A stretch of DNA of 12,298 nt from Clostridia bacterium (lineage in GTDB: Bacteria; Bacillota; Clostridia; Oscillospirales; Acutalibacteraceae): NCBI GenBank assembly GCA_024689165.1, contig JAILDS010000056.1:1-12298 (forward strand), written 5' to 3'. How positions within the stretch are numbered: the stretch's first letter is position 1; the number at the start of each line of letters is the position of its first letter. Made by a program: the position numbers and the translations under genes. The notes below the pieces were generated by a model. That model was not told where the DNA came from. It was given only the letters and a program-made list of their open reading frames with translations, and did no database searches. This document shows positions 6,874 through 12,298 of this stretch, one piece after another.

Positions 6874-6886
6874 GGAGGCGCTTTTG
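6848..6886 (+). terminator. Hairpin terminator after the sensor kinase gene
   Basis: Inverted repeat of 18 bp: arms 6848-6865 (CAAAAGCGCTTCCGTTGT) and 6869-6886 (ACAATGGAGGCGCTTTTG), loop CGT. It pairs throughout with two G-U wobbles and ends in a short run of four T. It follows the kinase stop closely and separates the two-component operon from the next gene. Confidence 0.75.
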
Positions 6887-6916
6887 AAAATGCGTGACCG
6901 AAAAAGGAGAGCGGAT

Positions 6917-8773
6917 ATGATAAAAAAAATAACCAGCCTGCTGCTGATACTTGTTTTGCTTATGCCTGCCGTCATTATTGCCGCCGCCGCGCCGGTTCCG
7001 GAGACGGACGGGGCCGCCGAGGTGACTCAGGCAGCGGAGGAGGTCGGCTTCGGAGAGCGGATCGCGGAGTTCTTCAGGTCGCTTCTCGACCGCTTCGTCA
7101 GACTGTGGAACAAAATACTGAAGCTTCTGGGGCTTAAGAAGGAGGCCGCGCCGAATACCATGAACAGAAACGCGATACACATGCTCAAGACCGACACGAT
7201 CGGCGACAGCTTCATCATCACCACCGAGGACGGCAAGGTCATCGTCATAGACGGAGGCTACAGGCAGGACACGGATTCGTTCCTTGAATACCTCAGGGCG
7301 GTCACCGGCAGCGAAAAGCCGCATATCGACGCCTGGTTCCTCTCGCACCCGCACGACGACCACTGCGAGGTGTTCCTCGAGATCGTTGAGAACAGGCCGG
7401 ATACCGTCAGCTTCGACAAGGTCTACGCGAATTTCCCCGACGACCCGGGTTTCTACGAGGGCTGTGACGAGTGGGCGGCAGCGATAGTCTCAGCATACAA
7501 CCGCCTCATGCCCGCTTTCGCCGACAAGGCCGACAGCCTTGCCGAGGGCGACGTTTTCAGCGTCGGCGCGGCGGGATTCACGGTCTTTTACACCTTCAAC
7601 CCCGAGTGGAAGAACTGCAACGAGGCGTCGACGATCATGCGCATGGACCTTGCCGGGACGAGCGTGATGTTCAACGGCGACGCCGGCGTGAACGCGGGCA
7701 ACTACGTCGTTGAGAAGTACGGCGATACCGGGCTGCTGAACTGCGATTACTGCAAGATGGCGCACCACGGGCAGGACGGCGTGGACAGGAACTTTTATGA
7801 AGCCGTTGCCCCGAAGGTCTGCCTCTGGCCTACCCCCGACTGGGTCTATGAGAACACCAACGGCAATCTCAAGACCTTCGAGACCCGGGCGTGGGTCGAA
7901 GAGCTGGGCGTCGAAAAACAGTACAGGTCCTTCGAGGGCTCCGTCTGCATCCGGCTGATACCGAGGATCGTCACCACTACGGATGTTTTTGAGGACGGCT
8001 ATCCCGCGCAGACCGCCGCCGCGCGTCTTTCGGCGCTGGGCTATGAGGGCATCGATATGGGCTTCGATTACTGGGCCTTCGATTCCTCGCCCTTCCTCGC
8101 GGACGACTACCTCGACTGGGCTCGGGAGCTCAGGGAGAACGCAGACGCTCTCGGGATCCCTTATACTCATTCCCACGCCCCCGCCGACGCCGCGTCATTT
8201 GAACTCGCCGAGAGGTCGATCAGGGCGTCCGCCGTGCTCGGCGCCGGGTACTGCGTCGTGCATCCGGTCTACAGCGACAGCAGAGGTCGGACGATAAAAA
8301 GCCGCTCCGCATTCATAAAGACCAACGCGGAGGCCGTCAAAAAGCTTCTGCCGGTCGCGCAGGAGTGCGGCGTGGTCATCCTTTCCGAAAACCTTCTCTG
8401 GGGCGCTTCGGCGGACCCGCGCATAGTCGCCGACCTCGTTGAGGCCGTCGGTTCGCCGTGGTTCTCGTGGTGCTTCGACGTCGGCCACGCCTGGGCGAGC
8501 GGCTACGGGCCGGACACGCTCGGAAAGTGCTCCGTCGTTCCCGCGTCCGTCCATATCCAGGACAACGACGGCAGCGGCGACGGGCATCTTATCCCCGGCG
8601 ACGGGACGATCGATTTCAAGGAATTCACGGACGCGCTCAGGTCGATAGGCTACCTCGGCGACTGCGTGCTCGAGGCTCACCATCAGTCCCTTTACGCCGA
8701 GGACTCTCAGCGCGACGCCATCCTCGCCCGGCTGCTCGAAACCGCGAAGGCCATCCGCGGGGATATGGAGTGA
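6917..8773 (+). CDS. Exported MBL-fold / TIM-barrel isomerase-epimerase-like fusion protein
   Basis: A 618-residue two-domain protein. Residues 1-26 form a signal peptide (basic MIKK, long hydrophobic core, AAAAP), followed by a basic amphipathic segment (about 47-75). The metallo-beta-lactamase-fold domain (about 82-346) carries the SHPHDDH motif (143-149), Asp255 in FNGDAG and AHHGQDG (282-288), in the style of ComEC-like MBL hydrolases. From about 350 the sequence becomes a sugar-phosphate isomerase/epimerase (AP-endonuclease-2 type) TIM barrel. It opens with VTTTDVFEDGY and LGYEGIDMGF and keeps the four expected metal ligands: Glu491, Asp521 (FDVGHAW), His546 (SVHIQDND) and Glu586. The ATG at 6917 has AGGAG seven bases upstream and begins the signal peptide, so a longer frame from 6845 is rejected. 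The next gene starts 4 bases after the stop. The substrate is unknown. An exported barrel of this family is unusual. Confidence 0.85.
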   Translation: MIKKITSLLLILVLLMPAVIIAAAAPVPETDGAAEVTQAAEEVGFGERIAEFFRSLLDRFVRLWNKILKLLGLKKEAAPNTMNRNAIHMLKTDTIGDSFIITTEDGKVIVIDGGYRQDTDSFLEYLRAVTGSEKPHIDAWFLSHPHDDHCEVFLEIVENRPDTVSFDKVYANFPDDPGFYEGCDEWAAAIVSAYNRLMPAFADKADSLAEGDVFSVGAAGFTVFYTFNPEWKNCNEASTIMRMDLAGTSVMFNGDAGVNAGNYVVEKYGDTGLLNCDYCKMAHHGQDGVDRNFYEAVAPKVCLWPTPDWVYENTNGNLKTFETRAWVEELGVEKQYRSFEGSVCIRLIPRIVTTTDVFEDGYPAQTAAARLSALGYEGIDMGFDYWAFDSSPFLADDYLDWARELRENADALGIPYTHSHAPADAASFELAERSIRASAVLGAGYCVVHPVYSDSRGRTIKSRSAFIKTNAEAVKKLLPVAQECGVVILSENLLWGASADPRIVADLVEAVGSPWFSWCFDVGHAWASGYGPDTLGKCSVVPASVHIQDNDGSGDGHLIPGDGTIDFKEFTDALRSIGYLGDCVLEAHHQSLYAEDSQRDAILARLLETAKAIRGDME

Positions 8774-8777
8774 CGAT

Positions 8778-9665
8778 ATGTTCGTAAAGTGTCCGCAGAA
8801 CCCGATATACGGCGGACCCGCGACCGGGACGCTGTTCGACGCGTACGTTTCAAGGCTTGAGGACGGCAGGCTGCGGATGGACCTCTCCTGGCGGCCGGAA
8901 AACGCCCTCGCCGTCGCCTTTTCCGACGACGGCGTGAGCTGGACCCCACCGCGTATAACTCTTTGTGCCGATCCTTCGACCGGCTGGGAGGACGGCGTGA
9001 ACCGTAACTGCGTCGTCAGGGCCGGCGACAAGTACATGATGTGGTACACGGGGCAGGCGAGGGGGTACAGCTTCATAGGCCTGGCTGAAAGCCGCGACGG
9101 GCTGACGTTTTCAAGGACGCTGTCTGAGCCGGTCCTTTTCCCGGAACGCCCGTGGGAGGGCGCTTCGGTGATGAACCCCTGCGTGCTGTATGAGTCTGGC
9201 GTTTACCGGATGTGGTATTCCGCCGGCGAGACCTACGAGCCGAACGTACTCGCTTACGCCGAGAGCCGCGACGGCGTCAGCTGGCGCAAGTCGCCGATCA
9301 ACCCGTTCTTTGTCAGCGAGCCCAAAAACGAGTTCGAGCGCGAGCGCATCGGCGGCTGCCAGGTCATCCCGCACAAAAAGCTCGGATACCTGCTGTTTTA
9401 CATCGGTTATAAAGACATTGACACGGCCTGTGTCTGCTGCGCCTGTTCGCCCGACGGCGTGACGCGGTTCAGGCGTTACAGATACAACCCGGTCGCCGCG
9501 CCGACTCCGGGCGAGTGGGACGGCGACTCCTGCTACAAGCCGACCGCCCTGTACGACGGGCGAAAGGACGAGTGGCTCGTGTGGTACAACGGCAGATCGG
9601 GCGGCTCGGAATACATCGGGCTGACAACAAAAAAGGGCGATCTCTCGCCCGACGATTTTATCTGA
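8778..9665 (+). CDS. GH43/COG2152-like beta-propeller glycosidase-family protein
   Basis: A 295-residue protein made of repeated propeller blades. The motif S-x-D-G-x-x-W/F recurs at about 49-55, 105-111, 163-169 and 224-231, and each is linked to an aromatic strand such as MWYTG (88-92), MWYSAG (145-150), LFYIG (206-210) and VWYNG (268-272). Such five-bladed folds are typical of the GH43/GH32/GH130-related families that cleave or phosphorolyse glycans. The stretches GWEDGVNR (69-76), the MNPC region (132-135) and DSCYKP (250-255) look like active-site blade edges. There is no signal peptide, so it should be cytoplasmic. The start is supported by GGAG overlapping the previous gene's stop codon; the spacing of 4 bases implies translational coupling. 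I cannot assign a CAZy family or substrate with confidence. Confidence 0.82.
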   Translation: MFVKCPQNPIYGGPATGTLFDAYVSRLEDGRLRMDLSWRPENALAVAFSDDGVSWTPPRITLCADPSTGWEDGVNRNCVVRAGDKYMMWYTGQARGYSFIGLAESRDGLTFSRTLSEPVLFPERPWEGASVMNPCVLYESGVYRMWYSAGETYEPNVLAYAESRDGVSWRKSPINPFFVSEPKNEFERERIGGCQVIPHKKLGYLLFYIGYKDIDTACVCCACSPDGVTRFRRYRYNPVAAPTPGEWDGDSCYKPTALYDGRKDEWLVWYNGRSGGSEYIGLTTKKGDLSPDDFI

Positions 9666-9694
9666 TATATAGTCTGCGATCCGGCAGAGCCGCC

Positions 9695-9712
9695 CGGAAA
9701 AACTATTTTCCG
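9695..9712. terminator. Small inverted repeat between convergent genes
   Basis: CGGAAAA (9695-9701), loop ACTA, TTTTCCG (9706-9712): a 7-bp stem spanning the stop codon of the desulfurase and lying 30 bases after the propeller stop. It is the only hairpin with a T-tract between these converging genes. It is short, so its role as a terminator is tentative. Confidence 0.3.
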
Positions 9713-10827
9713 CGGCGCCTGACCCTGGCGACTATGGCTTCGAGCTCGGCGGCGAAAACGTCGAGCTCTTTTTCCGTCGTGTCAGCGTCGGTCGACACCC
9801 GGAGGGCGGAGTCAATGAGCTCCGGCGGCAGCCCCGCGGCGGTAAGCACGTCGCTGCGCCTGCCCCTGTGGCAGGCGGAGCCGGCAGAGACGCATATGCC
9901 CTTTTCCGACAGGGCGTTGACCATGACCTCGGACGGGATCCCCGGCACGCTGAGCGACACGATGTACGGCAGGGCGTCCGGCGGGGAGTTTATCACGAGC
10001 CCTTCTATCGCCGAAAGGTCCGAAACGAGGCGCTTTTTGAGCTCCGCGGCGCGTCCGAGCTTCGCGCGCAGGTCGCCGAAGCCGCTCACGGCGGCGGCGA
10101 AGCCCGCGGCGGCAGGAAGGTTTTCCGTGCCGGAGAACATGCCGTTCTCCTGCCCGCCCCCGAGCAGCAGGGCGGGTATGCGCAGCCCCTTCCTGACGTA
10201 GAGCGCGCCGACGCCTCTCGGGCCGTGGACCTTGTGCGCCGAGACGCTGAGCAGGTCCGCGCCGAGCTTCGGCGCGCAGAAGGGCAGCTTCCCGAAGGCC
10301 TGTACCGCGTCTATATGGAGCAGGGCGCGGCTGTTTTTTCTGTCAAGTATTCCCCGCAGCTTTTCGACGGGAAGGATCGTCCCGAGCTCGTTGTTGACGT
10401 ACATGACCGTCACGAGCGCGGTATCCGCGTCCACGGCGTCTTCAAACTCCGAAAGGTCGAAGCCGTGTTCCGCGTACCTGAGGCGGACGACCCTCGCGCC
10501 CTCTCGCTCGAGCCGGGCGACGGGCTCGACCGTGCACGGGTGCTCGATGCTTGACGTGACCACCGCGACGCCGCGGTTTTTCCGCAGGGCGCCGAAGATG
10601 GCGGTGTTGGCCGCCGCCGTCCCGGACGGCGCGAAGAAGACCTCTTCCGGCGCGGCGCCGAGGCTGTCGGCGACGATGGAGCGCGAGCGCTCAAGAAGCT
10701 CCTGCGCCGCGAGCCCCGCTGCGTGGAGGCTCGACGGGTTGCCCCAGTATTCCGACATGGCGCGGCTGACGGCAGCTGCGCATTTTTCGGACGGAGCGGT
10801 CGTCGCCGCGGAATCAAGATAGATCAT
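9703..10827 (-). CDS. Cysteine desulfurase (NifS/IscS family)
   Basis: PLP enzyme (374 residues) that takes sulfur from cysteine, forming an enzyme persulfide and alanine, for Fe-S clusters or thiolated tRNA and cofactors. Motifs in order: YLDSAATT (3-10), GNPSSLH (29-35), IEHPC (His96), YVNNELGT (143-150), HIDAVQAFGK (Asp173 and Gln176), SAHKVHGPRG with Lys199 as the PLP lysine, GGGQENGMFSGTENLP (223-238), and the mobile-loop nucleophile Cys319 in SAGSACHRGRRSDVL. The SACxxGxxS..L and ALRVS..TT pattern resembles the Clostridia and Bacillus desulfurases that work with ThiI. No iscU, iscR or thiI lies next to it here, so the acceptor is uncertain. The ATG at 10827 has GAGGAGG six bases upstream. 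It appears to be transcribed alone and converges on the propeller gene, 37 bases away. Confidence 0.95.
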   Translation of the reverse strand: MIYLDSAATTAPSEKCAAAVSRAMSEYWGNPSSLHAAGLAAQELLERSRSIVADSLGAAPEEVFFAPSGTAAANTAIFGALRKNRGVAVVTSSIEHPCTVEPVARLEREGARVVRLRYAEHGFDLSEFEDAVDADTALVTVMYVNNELGTILPVEKLRGILDRKNSRALLHIDAVQAFGKLPFCAPKLGADLLSVSAHKVHGPRGVGALYVRKGLRIPALLLGGGQENGMFSGTENLPAAAGFAAAVSGFGDLRAKLGRAAELKKRLVSDLSAIEGLVINSPPDALPYIVSLSVPGIPSEVMVNALSEKGICVSAGSACHRGRRSDVLTAAGLPPELIDSALRVSTDADTTEKELDVFAAELEAIVARVRRRGK

Positions 10828-10855
10828 AAAGAGCCTCCTCGTTTTTCAGACCGAT

Positions 10856-10884
10856 ATTGTAGCACGCTTCCCGCCGGCAGGCAA
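10856..10884 (-). promoter_or_regulatory. Promoter of the cysteine desulfurase gene
   Basis: On the minus strand, TTGCCT (10884-10879, 4 of 6) is followed after 17 bases by TACAAT (10861-10856), which is preceded by TG (extended -10, TGCTACAAT). The start would be near 10849, about 22 bases before the ATG. Confidence 0.6.
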
Positions 10885-10952
10885 GAGGCAAGCGAAGTTC
10901 GCGCCGGCAGGTCCGCAGGAGCGGATATTGCAAGATTTTTTATCGCCGCGGC

Positions 10953-10981
10953 TTGACTTTGAGCAAGAATTTATTTATCAT
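10953..10981 (+). promoter_or_regulatory. Promoter of the repeat-protein gene
   Basis: TTGACT (10953-10958, 5 of 6), a 17-base spacer, and TATCAT (10976-10981, 5 of 6). Transcription should begin near 10988, about 40 bases before the ATG at 11028. Confidence 0.72.
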
Positions 10982-11027
10982 CGTATCGTCGTATGAAAAT
11001 CCTTATTCTGTTACGGAGGTAACGAGT

Positions 11028-12298
11028 ATGAAAAGAACGAAGAAACTGGCGGCGATCATCCTCGCCGCCGCGCTGTGCGTGATGTGCGCGCTGTGCATCA
11101 CAGCCGGCGCGGAATACGACGAGTATACCCTCATCCCGATCAACACCGTACATACGGACAACCTGGAGGATTGGAGTGAGGACTTTTTCCGCTTCGACGT
11201 CCCGGTGGCGGGATACGTCCAGATCAGATTCGACCACACTGCTTTCAATGACCCTGGTTCCTATTGGGCGTTCAGTCTGTATGTTTTGGAGGACGACTGT
11301 CTGGAAGAGCAGCTGTACTGTGAGGTCCCGGGCAACGCCGCTTCGGTGACGACGGCGAAGGTCGGCGTCCCGGCGGGAACGTGCTATATCGAAGTCCGTG
11401 TGGGAAATGATTATTCGGACGCGGCTTACGGGATCACGCCGCTCTTCACCGCCGCTGACGACTGGGAGACGGAAGAAAACGGCTGGTTCGACTGCGCCGA
11501 CGAGATAGCGGTCAACACCCCGGTCAACGGAACGATCTGGGGCGATTGGGCCGACGAAGATTATTTCACTTTCACCGCCGAGACCGACGGCGTGGTCACG
11601 GTTGATCTCGCCCACGCCGTCTTCAACGACGAGGACGCGTTCTGGACCGCAACTCTTTACAACGAGGAGTACGAAGAGCTCGCGAGAGTCACCTCAACCG
11701 GCAGGACCGCCTCGGTATCGACGCCGGAGATCGGCGTTCCCGCCGGCGTCTATTACATCGGAGTGAGGCAGGAAGCTTTTTCCGACAGGGAATACGCCGT
11801 GACCGCCTCATTCACCGCCGCTTCCGACTGGGAGAAGGAGGTCAATAACAGCTTCGAGACCGCACAGGAGATAGCTGTCAACGCGAAAACGAACGGCGCG
11901 CTCGCTAATGGCAGCGACCTGGACTACTACACGTTCACGACGGACAGCGCCGGAGCCGTCTCGCTCGAGTTCACCCACGCCGTTTTCAACAGCGAGGAGA
12001 CGTACTGGTCCGCAACGCTTTACAATGATGAGTTCACCCAGATCGCGCGGGTCGACTCCACCGGCAAAAACGCCACAGTCACTACGCCTCAGATCGGCAT
12101 ATCCGAGGGCACGTATTATATCCTCGTCGATCCCTCCTGGAGCTATTCTGACGGAACATACGGCATCAAGCCCGTTTTCACCGCCGGGGACGACTGGGAG
12201 AGCGAGACCAACGACGATTTTGATTCCGCAGACGAGATCGCTGTCAACGTGAAGACCAACGGCGCGCTCGGAACGGACGGAGACGAGGACTGGTACGC
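11028..12298 (+). CDS. Secreted protein with tandem PPC-like repeats, 3'-truncated by window edge
   Basis: The frame starts at the ATG at 11028, with GGAGGT seven bases upstream, and stays open to the end of the window (423 codons visible, then two bases). Residues 1-28 form a signal peptide: basic MKRTKK, a hydrophobic Ala/Leu/Cys core and an ITAGAE-type cleavage region. The mature part consists of beta-rich modules of about 122 residues. A first, more diverged module lacks the lead-in, two full modules follow, and a fourth is cut off. Each begins FTAxDWExExN and contains a D-x-D-Y/W-Y/F-FT strand, HAVFN, an LYN strand and a GxYYI strand. This pattern resembles bacterial pre-peptidase C-terminal (PPC) domains, which usually accompany secreted enzymes or surface proteins. 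Any catalytic or anchoring domain would lie downstream. It is rich in Asp and Glu, so the mature protein should be acidic. Confidence 0.85.
   Translation, partial: MKRTKKLAAIILAAALCVMCALCITAGAEYDEYTLIPINTVHTDNLEDWSEDFFRFDVPVAGYVQIRFDHTAFNDPGSYWAFSLYVLEDDCLEEQLYCEVPGNAASVTTAKVGVPAGTCYIEVRVGNDYSDAAYGITPLFTAADDWETEENGWFDCADEIAVNTPVNGTIWGDWADEDYFTFTAETDGVVTVDLAHAVFNDEDAFWTATLYNEEYEELARVTSTGRTASVSTPEIGVPAGVYYIGVRQEAFSDREYAVTASFTAASDWEKEVNNSFETAQEIAVNAKTNGALANGSDLDYYTFTTDSAGAVSLEFTHAVFNSEETYWSATLYNDEFTQIARVDSTGKNATVTTPQIGISEGTYYILVDPSWSYSDGTYGIKPVFTAGDDWESETNDDFDSADEIAVNVKTNGALGTDGDEDWY
11445..12298 (+). repeat. Tandem 366-bp coding repeats (122-residue modules)
   Basis: Module starts (codon for Phe in FTAxDW) are at 11445, 11811 and 12177, exactly 366 bases apart; the third is cut by the window edge. 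Shared marks include DEIAVN or QEIAVN, HAVFN, the LYN strand and STG. Divergence between copies is clear, so the duplications are not very recent. Confidence 0.85.

Noticed and set aside
8195..9076. Minus-strand open frame of 293 codons across the fusion/propeller junction
   Set aside because: Antisense to two supported genes, with low-complexity composition and no family features.
10971..11615. Minus-strand open frame of 214 codons opposite the repeat protein
   Set aside because: The opposite strand has a signal peptide, promoter, strong ribosome binding site and exact repeats; this frame has none.
1..12298. CRISPR array, tRNA or rRNA gene, insertion sequence or phage genes
   Set aside because: No short regular repeats with spacers, no tRNA-like cloverleaf or CCA end, no transposase or integrase motifs, and no terminal inverted repeats were seen.

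Overview
This window looks like chromosomal DNA from a GC-rich member of the Clostridia (Firmicutes), probably a gut or rumen Oscillospirales-like lineage known mainly from metagenomes. That placement is inference. It rests on strong GGAGG-type ribosome binding sites, TTGACA/TATAAT-type promoters in AT-rich gaps, a short-form HisG paired with HisZ, a ThiI-partner type of cysteine desulfurase, and secreted proteins in the style of Clostridia (CxxC ribbon repeats, amphipathic Leu/Lys/Phe tails). There are no RNA genes, CRISPR arrays, transposases or phage genes. No gene-free stretch exceeds about 200 bases.

Layout. (1) 2-1111, plus: the 3' part of a secreted or surface Cys-ribbon protein that begins before the window. 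(2) 1226-4713, minus: a partial histidine operon read hisC-hisB-hisZ-hisG. It starts from a consensus-like promoter (4763-4790) and faces gene 1 across a shared bidirectional terminator (1137-1169). (3) 4892-6824, plus: an OmpR-type response regulator and a HAMP-less sensor kinase overlapping by 8 bases. They are divergent from hisC, and a 10-base direct repeat lies just upstream of their promoter. (4) 6917-9665, plus: a two-gene operon. Its first product is an exported fusion of a metallo-beta-lactamase-fold domain with a sugar isomerase/epimerase-type TIM barrel; its second is a cytoplasmic GH43/COG2152-like beta-propeller. (5) 9703-10827, minus: a stand-alone cysteine desulfurase with its own promoter. 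(6) 11028-12298, plus: the start of a secreted protein built from tandem ~122-residue PPC-like repeats, running off the window.

How the parts relate. hisC, hisB, hisZ and hisG cover the first step of histidine synthesis (HisZ-HisG) and two later steps (HisB, HisC); the remaining his genes must lie elsewhere. The two-component pair senses an unknown signal through a short extracellytoplasmic domain and may control its own promoter. The MBL-TIM barrel/propeller operon may act on carbohydrates or their derivatives, but the substrate cannot be read from the sequence. Most of the window is ordinary housekeeping. The least conventional items are the exported MBL-TIM barrel fusion, the promoter embedded in the terminator ahead of it, and the candidate operator of the two-component system.
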